From: an uncultured Lachnospiraceae bacterium
Lineage (GTDB): Bacteria; Bacillota; Clostridia; Lachnospirales; Lachnospiraceae
Direction: 5' to 3'
NCBI GenBank assembly: GCA_937950565.1
Contig: CALFCS010000172.1
Coordinates: forward strand, 1-54,013
DNA: 54,013 nucleotides
A program made the position numbers and the translations under genes. The notes under the pieces were generated by a model. That model made no database searches. It was not told the origin of the DNA and saw only the letters and a program-made list of their open reading frames with translations. The number at the start of each line of letters is the position of its first letter. Position 1 is the first letter of the stretch. Positions 27,001 through 34,099 of the stretch are shown here, in pieces.

Positions 27001-27122
27001 GCATAAAGACCATTTCCTTCTGCTGGATGCTGTATTTCCTTGGCAGTTTCTGCGGAGCATTTGTGGCGGCAGTAGAAGTGACCAGACACAGAGTGTTAGA
27101 GTTGTTACAGGTGAGAGAATAG
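24021..27122 (+). CDS. Large FtsX/MacB-type ABC transporter permease
   Basis: A 1033-residue permease with two FtsX-type membrane blocks. One N-terminal helix (about 14-34) is followed by a large extracytoplasmic domain to about residue 455, three or more helices (about 460-590), then a second helix (about 675-695), a second extracytoplasmic domain and a C-terminal helix cluster (about 920-1025). AGGAGG precedes the ATG. The partner ATPase starts 25 bases after its stop. Such transporters act in peptide-antibiotic export, lipoprotein handling or envelope sensing. With the BlaI/M56 pair upstream, antimicrobial peptide resistance is a reasonable inference; the substrate is unknown. Confidence 0.9.
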   Translation: MRKSIAFKALLRAPMKMILTFLLIAAASFALFFRVTDYAVTTRESARAQSFYYGVAALDVSVPEILVYDQELYIYPEDKPWPSDEQIEEFSSLPGVTLADTRYTTDGLVEDYKRVLDQECSWLTNDFIVEGTYNGYEEYDADTYWPHLYLLLDDVKVHAGDLDLSLGKNRENNDVKTMKIEVQFENGKAFNVLDEVKQRREYYDTLEKGSRYLICGFYSERTGTAFCLGGGEDGENTYDVIRKIDGLGEDYLETEDFAWYKGMIAAINQGIMSYDIEYVSDMRAIPYVNERKIVISQGRPLTAKDTEGCVVSETFIETYGLSLGDTIHIKLGDRVKRHGSALGTRARDAETMSEFKTPVELEIVGVYKLNNPVQERMNEWQWRYGPGTIFVNKSLLPVPVPDDHEIAMGDYSVFVEDPDDIDEFRDAAEKMASEMGLALRFSDGGWSGMKDSIETGTLTSLLTTILYVLGATLALFLAVYLYVGRNGQAYAIMRTLGVPGRKAGGSIVLPLMALSVFAISAGGIAGLFYASYTVAETLAGMSDSTAPKGYSYILDASLPAGVVILCLLFELVFIFLLTWIFLWKMKRLSPLELLHKGADHIAGIRTPGIFANKSAQAEKISDIADTAPVPAGIDMEKLSSQDFSPVHGRYHAFRHGMAYILRHMQRGLGKTAVSLVLTIVLTAGIGTFALARLTYRDAVREAEVKGRAVEYTSDSVSKLEDSKLLRDVYYYNCFDVRVNGKGTRSGITFTNNLDRYLTKDYTVTYAEGYDASVFKGMGGVCLVEKKFAKELGVQAGDEITLMSDMLYQFMPQVYTADKLEAAIARAGKPYKVVGILETEDEKGTGIFTSINDAAQTLYGQVFPVSYCEFTLTNNKDTKEASELLEDLRKEGMRYSNTANFHIDSEVLKNTKRIRDLLESLFPIAVAAAVLIGLFGPWLIVMQSAQEAAFLRILGVTKRRARCILVFEQMILCIVGIALVAGILAVFSPGFLMRSIKTISFCWMLYFLGSFCGAFVAAVEVTRHRVLELLQVRE

Positions 27123-27147
27123 CCTGCAAATAGAAAGGAGAAAACAT

Positions 27148-27816
27148 ATGCCGATTTTAACTTTAGATAATGTAACGTATACTTATAAAAGCGCACACAG
27201 AGCCGCTGTTTCAGGAGTTTCCTGCACGTTCGAGGAGGGAAAGGTCTATGCGATTGTAGGCCCCTCCGGCTCCGGGAAGTCTACACTTCTGTCCCTGCTG
27301 GCAGGACTGGACCTGCCTACGGAGGGTGAGGTTACTTTTGAAGGAGACAGCCTGGCAGGACTGAATCTTGATCGTTACCGACGTGAGAGTATTTCTATGA
27401 TTTTTCAGGCGTTCCATCTCTTTCCATTGTTGACGGTTATGGAAAATGTATGTTTCCCTATGGAGTTGTGCGGAGTGTCGCCCAAAGATGCAAAGCCCAG
27501 AGCTACAGCGTTGCTTGAGAGCGTAGGAATTACAGAAGAACAGATGAAGCGGTTTCCGTCAAAGCTGTCAGGCGGAGAGCGGCAGCGTGTGGCGATTGCA
27601 AGGAGTCTTGCATCCAATGCAAAGATTATTCTGGGAGATGAGCCGACCGGAAACCTTGACGGCGCGAATACACAGAATATTATTGAGATTCTGTGTACCC
27701 TTGCACATGAGAAAGGGTATTGTGTGATTATTGTAACGCATGACATGGAAGTCGCTGAAGCGGCAGACGTGGCATATAGGATGAGAGATGGGGAACTGGA
27801 GCTGCTGGCCGGATAA
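27148..27816 (+). CDS. ABC transporter ATP-binding protein (MacB/LolD type)
   Basis: A 222-residue ATPase partner of the FtsX-type permease just upstream. Walker A GPSGSGKST, Q-loop MIFQAFHLFP, signature LSGGERQRVAIARSL, Walker B IILGDEPTGNLDG and the switch histidine in VTHDMEVAEAADV are all present and intact. AAAGGAG precedes the ATG. It is the last gene of the blaI-M56-permease-ATPase operon and is followed by a short tandem repeat and a strong bidirectional terminator. Confidence 0.95.
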   Translation: MPILTLDNVTYTYKSAHRAAVSGVSCTFEEGKVYAIVGPSGSGKSTLLSLLAGLDLPTEGEVTFEGDSLAGLNLDRYRRESISMIFQAFHLFPLLTVMENVCFPMELCGVSPKDAKPRATALLESVGITEEQMKRFPSKLSGGERQRVAIARSLASNAKIILGDEPTGNLDGANTQNIIEILCTLAHEKGYCVIIVTHDMEVAEAADVAYRMRDGELELLAG

Positions 27817-27817
27817 G

Positions 27818-27853
27818 GAGTCACTTTGGACACTAGAGTTACTTTGAATACTA
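27818..27853 (+). repeat. Tandem pair of imperfect 18-base repeats
   Basis: Two directly abutting 18-base units, GAGTCACTTTGGACACTA and GAGTTACTTTGAATACTA, identical at 15 of 18 positions; all three differences are transitions. They sit between the ATPase stop codon and the terminator. Confidence 0.7.
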
Positions 27854-27862
27854 CAAGAGGGG

Positions 27863-27910
27863 AAAACCCCTGCTGCGTCGCATATTGCTTACGTCGCAGC
27901 AGGGGTTTTT
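27863..27910. terminator. Strong bidirectional terminator between convergent genes
   Basis: A perfect 15-bp stem, AAAACCCCTGCTGCG (27863-27877) with CGCAGCAGGGGTTTT (27895-27909), with a T-run on the plus side and an A-run on the other. It separates the ABC operon from the minus-strand zinc-ribbon gene. Confidence 0.9.
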
Positions 27911-27924
27911 ATGTGAAAATCTTA

Positions 27925-28548
27925 TTATATTTGATAAGCAGCTAAGCCACTGGAGACCATCATAATAACGTATAGGATCTGAACAACTGCTCCGCCGATT
28001 GTACCAATCATGTTCATCGTGAGAGCGTTCTGCAGAGCCTTGTTCTGCGCATCCGGAGTCGGTTTGTTCTTAGCAGTCAACGAGAAAACCAAACCCGCAA
28101 TTCCAAGGGGCATACAGCAGCAGATCAGATTGACAATAGACCATACAGTGAGTTTTGTTGTATTCAATTGCATACTGCCTAGAGAAGCAGTAGGTTCACT
28201 GTAATTGTTCTGCGTATAATCCTGCTGATAATTGTTATTCATGTTGTACTGCGGATTCGCATTGTAGCCGTTCTGTGGGTTCGCGTTGTAGTTATATTGT
28301 TGATTCGCGTTGTAGCCGCTCTGTTGATTCGCATTGTAACCGTTCTGTGGGTTCGTATTGTAGTCGTTCTGCGGGTTCGCATTGTAGCCGTTCTGCGGAT
28401 TTGCATTGTAGCCGTTCTGTGGGTTTGTCTCATAGCTGTTCTGAGTATTCGCTGCTTCCGGGTTTGCGGACTGTAATTCGTGTCCGCACTGCTGGCAGAA
28501 CTTCACATCATCCGAATACTGAGCGTTACAAAATGGACATACTTTCAT
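27925..28548 (-). CDS. Zinc-ribbon membrane protein with Asn/Gln/Tyr octapeptide repeats
   Basis: A 207-residue protein. The N-terminal zinc ribbon has CPFC (4-7) and CQQC (18-21). Residues 34-105 are nine tandem eight-residue units with consensus NPQNGYNA. Two C-terminal hydrophobic helices (LTVWSIVNLICCCMPLGIAG and TIGGAVVQILYVIMMV) flank a short basic loop, as in DUF4190/CD225-like proteins. I start at the ATG at 28548 because AAAAAAGG lies nine bases upstream; the upstream GTG overlaps that site. The low-complexity repeat resembles prion-like linkers. The DUF2752 gene upstream (same strand) is probably in the same operon. The function is unknown. Confidence 0.82.
   Translation of the reverse strand: MKVCPFCNAQYSDDVKFCQQCGHELQSANPEAANTQNSYETNPQNGYNANPQNGYNANPQNDYNTNPQNGYNANQQSGYNANQQYNYNANPQNGYNANPQYNMNNNYQQDYTQNNYSEPTASLGSMQLNTTKLTVWSIVNLICCCMPLGIAGLVFSLTAKNKPTPDAQNKALQNALTMNMIGTIGGAVVQILYVIMMVSSGLAAYQI
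28234..28449 (-). repeat. 24-base coding repeats (nine octapeptide units)
   Basis: In-frame tandem 24-base units encoding NPQNGYNA-like octapeptides, with units drifting by Pro/Gln and Gly/Asp/Asn changes. The unit length is a multiple of three, so copy number can change by slippage or recombination without breaking the frame. Confidence 0.85.
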
Positions 28549-28600
28549 GTTGTACACCTTTTTTCCATATGATTTTCATAGGAACCTTTCTTTTTTATGT

Positions 28601-29029
28601 TTATGAAACCGGAGCCAGCAGGGTAAATGGAAACCAAGGCAGGTTTCGTGCAATCCAATATATCAGGATGCCAGTCATGATCAGCTGATAGGTCTTTAAG
28701 GATATGACAGGCACTCGGATGAAGCTCCGGTGAAATACCAGTTCCAAATATCTGCCGGAAAAATACCAGCCCACAAACGGAAGTGCAAATAGTAAAAAAA
28801 GATTGTTCCGAAAGGCTGTCAGAATATTTCCGTGTACCAGGGCATAAAGTGCGCGCCCGCTTCCGCAGCCGGGACAGTATAATCCGGTAACCGCATGGAA
28901 AAAGCAGATGAAAGGATTCCCGTAATGATACAGGACCCATATTCCTGTCAGTAAAACCAAGGGTGCCAGAATGCCAAAGGCAACTCGGAACAGCAGTGAG
29001 TTTTCCAGTTCATGTTGTATTTTCGGCAT
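28601..29029 (-). CDS. DUF2752 membrane protein
   Basis: A 142-residue membrane protein with three to four hydrophobic segments and the DUF2752 hallmark YCPGCGSGRA after the first helix. The family function is not established; the Cys-Pro-Gly-Cys-Gly loop suggests metal or thiol chemistry near the membrane. The ATG at 29029 has GGAGG six bases upstream, and that site overlaps the alternative ATG at 29041. DUF2752 genes often neighbour zinc-ribbon DUF4190-like genes, as here. Confidence 0.85.
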   Translation of the reverse strand: MPKIQHELENSLLFRVAFGILAPLVLLTGIWVLYHYGNPFICFFHAVTGLYCPGCGSGRALYALVHGNILTAFRNNLFLLFALPFVGWYFSGRYLELVFHRSFIRVPVISLKTYQLIMTGILIYWIARNLPWFPFTLLAPVS

Positions 29030-29136
29030 GTTATCCTCCATAGTATTTCTTGTTTTTTTATTATACTATAGATAGGTAGATAAAGAAAGTATAATTATAC
29101 AATATTTCCTGCCGGATTCTTGTATGTTGTATCAGT

Positions 29137-30321
29137 TCAACTGTTTCTGGCTTCGTTGTACTCTGAAAGGGCCTGCTGGATACGCTCGCTTGGATTTAGG
29201 ATACTGCTGATAGAACCATCGTGGTTGAGCGTATCAATCATAAGTGCGATATATTTACTCATATCACAGCTGATATAGTAAGGACGTTCAAGAAGCTCCG
29301 GAGTCTGATAAATCAAGTTGGTAGTCAGGATGGCGTCAATCAGCCCTTCTTCGTATGCCTGATCAAATTTATCTAATCCGTTTGTGAAAAGTCCAAAAGT
29401 AGCGGCGGCAAAAATCCGTTTTGCCTTGCGCTGTTTTAATTGTTTTGCAACATCCAGGATACTGTCTCCGGAGGAAATCATATCGTCCAGGATAATGACA
29501 TCCTTACCCTCCACAGAGGCTCCGAGAAATTCGTGGGCGATAATCGGGTTGCGCCCGCCGACCATGCGTGTATAATCACGTCTCTTATAGAACATTCCCA
29601 TATCCAGGTTCAGTACATTAGCAAGATATACCGCACGGCTTGTCGCACCCTCATCGGGACTGATTGCCATCATATGTTCACTGTCAATCTGCAGATCGTC
29701 ATAACGGCTGAGAAGTCCTTTGACAATCTGGTAGGTTGGACGGACTGTTTCGAATCCGTTTAATGGAATTGCATTTTGTACTCTTGGGTCGTGTGCGTCG
29801 AAAGTAATAATATTCTCAACGCCCATGCGCACCAGTTCCTGAAGCGCTATTGCACAGTCCAGAGATTCCCTCGTGCTTCTCTTGTGCTGGCGGCTTTCGT
29901 AGAGGAAGGGCATAATGACATTTAAGCGTCGTCCTTTTCCGCCAACAGCGGCAATCACACGTTTCAGATTCTGAAAATGGTCATCCGGGGACATATGGTT
30001 GATATGTCCAGTCAGTGAGTAGGTGAGGCTGTAATTGCATACATCGACCATGAGATAGAGATCCTTGCCGCGGACGGATTCTCCGAGGATTCCCTTTGCC
30101 TCTCCGGAGCCAAAACGGGGAACCTTTGCACTAATGAGGTAAGTATCACGTTCATACCCATTGTATACGACATCATTTTTGTGGATATGTCCATCTTCCC
30201 TGCGCCATTTGACAAGATAATCATTTACCTTCTTTCCCATTTCCTGACAGCCATCAAGAGCGATAATGCCCAAAGCTCCGATTGGTATATTGTCCAGTAT
30301 TCGTTCATTACGGCGTATCAT
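29137..30321 (-). CDS. prs: Ribose-phosphate pyrophosphokinase (PRPP synthetase), long clostridial form
   Basis: Makes PRPP from ribose 5-phosphate and ATP for nucleotide, histidine and tryptophan synthesis. It shows the ATP/metal region around FDAHDPRVQNA and the PRPP-binding loop DVIILDDMISSGDSI. At 394 residues it is about 75 longer than the common bacterial enzyme (about 315); the extra residues lie at the N-terminus and in an insertion, a form seen in Clostridia. GGGAGG lies eight bases before the ATG. The start overlaps the end of the helicase-loader gene by 14 bases, so synthesis of a nucleotide precursor is coupled to a replication protein. Confidence 0.93.
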   Translation of the reverse strand: MIRRNERILDNIPIGALGIIALDGCQEMGKKVNDYLVKWRREDGHIHKNDVVYNGYERDTYLISAKVPRFGSGEAKGILGESVRGKDLYLMVDVCNYSLTYSLTGHINHMSPDDHFQNLKRVIAAVGGKGRRLNVIMPFLYESRQHKRSTRESLDCAIALQELVRMGVENIITFDAHDPRVQNAIPLNGFETVRPTYQIVKGLLSRYDDLQIDSEHMMAISPDEGATSRAVYLANVLNLDMGMFYKRRDYTRMVGGRNPIIAHEFLGASVEGKDVIILDDMISSGDSILDVAKQLKQRKAKRIFAAATFGLFTNGLDKFDQAYEEGLIDAILTTNLIYQTPELLERPYYISCDMSKYIALMIDTLNHDGSISSILNPSERIQQALSEYNEARNS

Positions 30322-31321
30322 CTTTTGTACCTCCCAGATTCAATAATTTTTTTTGGATTCTAATATCATCACCCGTCAGCCGGAGCATAATATAGCTGCT
30401 GCTGATGCGGGAAAAAATACGTTCAGAGTATATAGATTTTATGTCTTCCAGCGCTAGATTTGTGGAAATAACAGTCGGTTTTTTCCTCAGTATACGTTCA
30501 TTCAGGCACGCAAAGAGCCGGGAAACAGTGAAGCTGTTGGCGAGCTCTGTTCCGAGGTCATCAATGATCAGTAAATCGCAGTCATAAATATGGTCGAACA
30601 TATCATCTTCCGGATTCTCCTTCTTTCCAAAAGTATTTCTCGCAAGAAGGTCAAATAACTGGGATGCGGAAAAATAAATGACGGAGCAGGAACGCTCAAT
30701 CAATTCCTTTGCAATACAGTGGGAAAGAAAGGTTTTTCCAACCCCGGTATCTCCGTACAGGAAAATATTCTGGAAGGTATTCTGGAAGGTATCTACAAAT
30801 TCATGGCATATTTTTAAAGCAGTCTCTATGGATTCTCTGGAAGACCTTCCGGTCAGAGGATCTATATGGCTGTAGGAATAATAATCTGTGGAGAAGGTGG
30901 AAAAGTTTTCCTTTTCAAGAATCTCCTGCAGATTGGACTGTGTATATAGTAAATCAATGATTGCTTTTTTGAAGCAGTGACATTTTTCAGAATCAATATA
31001 ACCGGTATCATGACAGTCGGGACAGGTGTAATGGAGTTCCAGATAATCTTCAGGAAATCCATGTTTTAAAAGCAATGTGCGTTTCTGTGCGGAAAGAGCC
31101 TTGATATGCTCTTTTAATGAAAAAAGAGAAGAATCGTCCCCTTCAAGCAGGGCGCGTGCACTGGAAACGCTCAGAGATGCAATTTCATTATCGATACTCT
31201 GAAGCTCCGGAATCATCCCGCAGGCCTCTTTATAATGGCCGCGGAGCAGGTGTTCATTATCCAGTTGTCTCTGTTCATAAATACGCATCAGTTGGTCATA
31301 CTGGGAATTTGATAAAGCCAT
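30308..31321 (-). CDS. dnaC: DnaC/DnaI-type helicase loader ATPase
   Basis: A 337-residue AAA+ ATPase that loads the replicative helicase. The N-terminal half has a zinc-binding pattern C-x2-C-x10-C-x-C (CPDCHDTGYIDSEKCHC). The ATPase core has Walker A GDTGVGKT (190-197), Walker B LLIIDDLGTE, and a sensor region STNLALEDIKSIYSERIFSRI. This matches DnaI of Bacillus in layout. It lies 20 bases downstream of dnaD, another primosome protein, and overlaps prs. The product name DnaC is used in most annotations; dnaI would be the Bacillus name. Confidence 0.92.
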   Translation of the reverse strand: MALSNSQYDQLMRIYEQRQLDNEHLLRGHYKEACGMIPELQSIDNEIASLSVSSARALLEGDDSSLFSLKEHIKALSAQKRTLLLKHGFPEDYLELHYTCPDCHDTGYIDSEKCHCFKKAIIDLLYTQSNLQEILEKENFSTFSTDYYSYSHIDPLTGRSSRESIETALKICHEFVDTFQNTFQNIFLYGDTGVGKTFLSHCIAKELIERSCSVIYFSASQLFDLLARNTFGKKENPEDDMFDHIYDCDLLIIDDLGTELANSFTVSRLFACLNERILRKKPTVISTNLALEDIKSIYSERIFSRISSSYIMLRLTGDDIRIQKKLLNLGGTKDDTP

Positions 31322-31340
31322 AAGCTGTCCTTACTCCTGT

Positions 31341-32345
31341 CTATTGTTGTACCAGTTTGCGCTCCAGATCATTCATATCATAAGAGCGGCTGTCAAAATT
31401 GTTAAATCGGTTATTTTTTACGGCAGGTCTTGAAGGCTGCCTTTTTTGCTTTTGTTTCAGATAATCGGCATCGACAGTCTCAATGTCTTTTAGATGTCGT
31501 ACACCTTTCTTCAGCCAGTTGCGCAGGATAGAATCTGCATAGTCAAAGCTTGGCTGGTGAATCGTATTCATCGTGCGGTCACAGGCCTCCAGAATGATTT
31601 CCAGTGAAAAGCAGTATTCCTCATTCCACTTCTTTATATAGGAAAGCTCAGAAGATGCCGGGGCACGTCCTTTGATACCAAATGCGTTCAGGACGCTGTA
31701 ACAGTTTTTGTTATAAGCCAGTGTGCCTGACTTGGCCTGTGCGGTAGTGGTAATGCCGCGCTCATTCCAGGAAAGAGCTACTTTCTGAATATAGTGCATG
31801 CTCTTGTGTCCATTGTCTACACAGTATTCAATCAGGTATTCAATTAAATCTGCAGACATATGTAAGGTTTCGTAAAAGTAAGTAATTGTGTCGATATCTG
31901 TCGCAGATAACGTTTTGCCCAGATACTGCTCCGCAACAAATATAAGCTCCCGGAATTCCTTGCGGTTGCGGTACTGCTGAATGTCCGGAACTGATGTAAG
32001 CGGCGCCGGCGCCTCCACCGTGGCGGCAGGTGCCGCAGTCTGTTTCTCCGGTGCGTTTGTCCGGGTATTTGCTTCCTGTTCTTTGGAAGAACCGGTCTCA
32101 TATTCAAGAAGTCCTTGCTTTTTCCAATAATTCAGCGCACGAATCACATCTTTTTCCGTGTGGTCCAAAAGATCCGCAATCCTGGAAATAGTCAGAGTTC
32201 CGGCAGGCTCATTCAGATGGCGCAAAAGAAGAAGATATACTTTTACATATTCTCCGTTTGCTTTTGCCATGTAATTATCTATAAATTCATTTTCAAGTAC
32301 AGTGGTGTCAGTCTGTACATGACTTGTCAGTGTTAGCTTTTTCAT
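31341..32345 (-). CDS. dnaD: DnaD-family primosome protein
   Basis: A 334-residue protein with an N-terminal winged-helix region (LTISRIADLLDHTEKDVIRALNYWKKQGLL), an Ala/Thr/Pro-rich linker (about 95-125) and two DnaB_2/DDBH2 domains (about 130-200 and 215-290), the second with the YxxxxxxNWLKKG-type signature (YADSILRNWLKKG). DnaD proteins remodel DNA at the origin and restart sites. The AAGGAGG site lies unusually far (13 bases) from the ATG. Its promoter region carries three DnaA boxes, suggesting direct control by the replication initiator. It is followed by dnaC and prs. Confidence 0.92.
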   Translation of the reverse strand: MKKLTLTSHVQTDTTVLENEFIDNYMAKANGEYVKVYLLLLRHLNEPAGTLTISRIADLLDHTEKDVIRALNYWKKQGLLEYETGSSKEQEANTRTNAPEKQTAAPAATVEAPAPLTSVPDIQQYRNRKEFRELIFVAEQYLGKTLSATDIDTITYFYETLHMSADLIEYLIEYCVDNGHKSMHYIQKVALSWNERGITTTAQAKSGTLAYNKNCYSVLNAFGIKGRAPASSELSYIKKWNEEYCFSLEIILEACDRTMNTIHQPSFDYADSILRNWLKKGVRHLKDIETVDADYLKQKQKRQPSRPAVKNNRFNNFDSRSYDMNDLERKLVQQ

Positions 32346-32388
32346 AACCAGTGCCGGTCCTCCTTACAAAATTTCGTTGGTGACATCC

Positions 32389-32397
32389 ATTATAGCA
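32389..32397 (-). promoter_or_regulatory. Extended -10 promoter of dnaD-dnaC-prs
   Basis: On the minus strand TGCTATAAT is an extended -10 (TG-n-TATAAT), with no good -35 at the right distance. Such promoters are often regulated by proteins bound upstream; the DnaA boxes begin about 50 bases upstream. Confidence 0.55.
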
Positions 32398-32446
32398 TCA
32401 AGAGGACTGGCAAAAAAGGATTTTTTGGCTCAAAAAAAGAGTTTTT

Positions 32447-32478
32447 TGTGGATAAAATTATGTGGAAAATGTGGATAA
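32447..32478 (-). promoter_or_regulatory. Cluster of three DnaA boxes between murC and dnaD
   Basis: On the minus strand, TTATCCACA (32470-32478), TTTTCCACA (32461-32469, directly adjacent) and TTATCCACA (32447-32455) all fit the DnaA box TTWTNCACA, and two are the perfect consensus. All share one orientation, with centres 9 and 14 bp apart. The cluster starts immediately after the murC stop codon and is flanked on the dnaD side by A/T tracts. It lies upstream of the dnaD promoter. Confidence 0.75.
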
Positions 32479-33858
32479 TTATTTTCCAATTAAAATTTCG
32501 CCAATGTTTACAACGTCTCCGGCTCCCATAGTTATCAACATATCACCTTTCTGGCAATGTTCCTGGCAGAAGACTTCTATTTCCTCAAAGGATGGGAAGT
32601 AATAAGCATCGCAGCCTTGTTCTTTCAGGGCATCAGCAATCGCTTTTGATGAAACTCCCAGAGTATCTGTCTCTCTTGCAGCATAAATGTCAGCAAGGAT
32701 AACATGGTCTGTATGGGAAAGCGCCTCTACAAATTCCGGAAACAATGCTTTCGTGCGAGTATACGTATGCGGCTGGAAGAGACACCAGATTTCCCGGTGC
32801 GGATAATGTCTTGCCGCAGTTAATGTAGCAGTGATTTCTGTCGGGTGGTGCGCATAGTCATCAATGACCGTAACGCCGTTAAATTCACCCTTATATTCAA
32901 AACGGCGGTCTGTTCCGGTGAAGTCCTTTAATCCTTTTTTGGAAGTTTCTACCGGTATGTGGAGCAGATCTGCCGCTGCCAGCGCCGCGAGTGCATTCGT
33001 CACATTGTGGATTCCGTTTACAGACAGGGAAATACGCGTCACAAACATGCCATCCTTCAGGAAATCAAAGGAAGCTTCTCCCAGTCTGTTATGCGCAATA
33101 TTCACTGCGCTGTAATTCATAGCATGGTCACAGCCAAAGGTGACAACTTTGCAGGGGAGGCCCTCGGTGATTTCGCCCAGACGGTCAATCTCTCCATTTA
33201 TAATCAGAGCCCCATCCTTTGGCAGGAGCTTTGCAAATTCACGGAAAGAATGGCGGATATCTTCCAGGTCCTTAAAGAAATCCAGGTGGTCTTCATCTAT
33301 ATTTAAAATAATACTGATTTTTGGGAAAAAGTGTAAAAAGCTGTTTGTATATTCACAGGCTTCTGTCACGAAAATATCGGAGCCGCCCGCACGTATATTT
33401 CCGCCGATTGCTTTTAAAATACCGCCTACAGATATGGTTGGATCCATGTCTCCGGCGAGAAGTATGTGAGACAGCATAGAAGTCGTCGTTGTTTTTCCGT
33501 GGGTGCCGGACACAGCAATCGGTACATTGTAGTTGGTCATGAGCTGTCCGAGAAGTTCAGCTCTGCTCAGCATAGGGAGTCCTTTTGCAAGGGCTGCCTG
33601 GTATTCTTCATTGTCCTCATGGATGGCGGCTGTATATACGACAACATCAATTCCTTCTATAATATTCGAAGCTTTTTGTCCGTAAAAGACGGTCGCGCCG
33701 GCTTTCTCAAGATGGTCGGTCAGCGCGGATTCCTTATTGTCAGAACCGGATATGATAAATCCTTCTTTTAATAATATTTCCGCCAGGCCGCTCATGCTAA
33801 TGCCGCCGATTCCTATGAAATGTACATGTACAGGCTCTTTAAAATTAATTTTATACAT
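32479..33858 (-). CDS. murC: UDP-N-acetylmuramate--L-alanine ligase
   Basis: Adds the first L-alanine of the peptidoglycan stem peptide in the cytoplasm. It has 459 residues, normal for MurC. The N-terminal Rossmann-like motif is HFIGIGGISMSGLA, the ATP loop is GTHGKTTT (118-125), and the Mur ligase motifs NIDEDHLDFF and DDYAHHPTEI are present. It is the upstream gene of the minus-strand block and has its own promoter. The DnaA-box cluster begins directly at its stop codon. Confidence 0.96.
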   Translation of the reverse strand: MYKINFKEPVHVHFIGIGGISMSGLAEILLKEGFIISGSDNKESALTDHLEKAGATVFYGQKASNIIEGIDVVVYTAAIHEDNEEYQAALAKGLPMLSRAELLGQLMTNYNVPIAVSGTHGKTTTTSMLSHILLAGDMDPTISVGGILKAIGGNIRAGGSDIFVTEACEYTNSFLHFFPKISIILNIDEDHLDFFKDLEDIRHSFREFAKLLPKDGALIINGEIDRLGEITEGLPCKVVTFGCDHAMNYSAVNIAHNRLGEASFDFLKDGMFVTRISLSVNGIHNVTNALAALAAADLLHIPVETSKKGLKDFTGTDRRFEYKGEFNGVTVIDDYAHHPTEITATLTAARHYPHREIWCLFQPHTYTRTKALFPEFVEALSHTDHVILADIYAARETDTLGVSSKAIADALKEQGCDAYYFPSFEEIEVFCQEHCQKGDMLITMGAGDVVNIGEILIGK

Positions 33859-33909
33859 AAAATCCCTTCCTTATATTCATACTGATTCCTAGAACTTTCG
33901 GAGAGTCTT

Positions 33910-33926
33910 CCATATTTGTAATATGG
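33910..33926. promoter_or_regulatory. Inverted repeat in the murC leader
   Basis: CCATATT (33910-33916) and AATATGG (33920-33926) form a perfect 7-bp inverted repeat with a 3-base spacer. It lies between the predicted murC start of transcription and its start codon. It could be an operator or an RNA hairpin. Confidence 0.35.
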
Positions 33927-33944
33927 TAAAATTCCCCTTCATAT

Positions 33945-33973
33945 ATTATAAACATATATGCAAAAAAAACCAA
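33945..33973 (-). promoter_or_regulatory. Promoter of murC
   Basis: On the minus strand TTGGTT (33968-33973), 17 bases and TATAAT (33945-33950). The -35 is weak and the -10 is consensus. Confidence 0.5.
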
Positions 33974-34037
33974 CCCAAATTTTTTGTTATAATTTCATAA
34001 AAAGTTAACAAAAAATTAAAATTATTTGTAAAAAATG

Positions 34038-34066
34038 TTCACTAAAGAAGAAAAATATGGTATACT
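34038..34066 (+). promoter_or_regulatory. Promoter of glgC-glgD
   Basis: TTCACT (34038-34043), 17 bases, TATACT (34061-34066), 33 bases before the glgC ATG, with AGAAAGGGTG as ribosome binding site. Confidence 0.6.
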
Positions 34067-34099
34067 CCAAATAAGAGACATTTTAGAAAGGGTGATGAC

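Noticed and set aside
28234..28449. CRISPR array
   Set aside because: Regular 24-base repeats without unique spacers; they are in frame and encode an octapeptide repeat.
32389..32478. Chromosomal replication origin
   Set aside because: Three DnaA boxes and A/T tracts are present, but dnaA and dnaN are not nearby, there are too few boxes for a full oriC, and a promoter follows; a regulatory or titration site is more likely.
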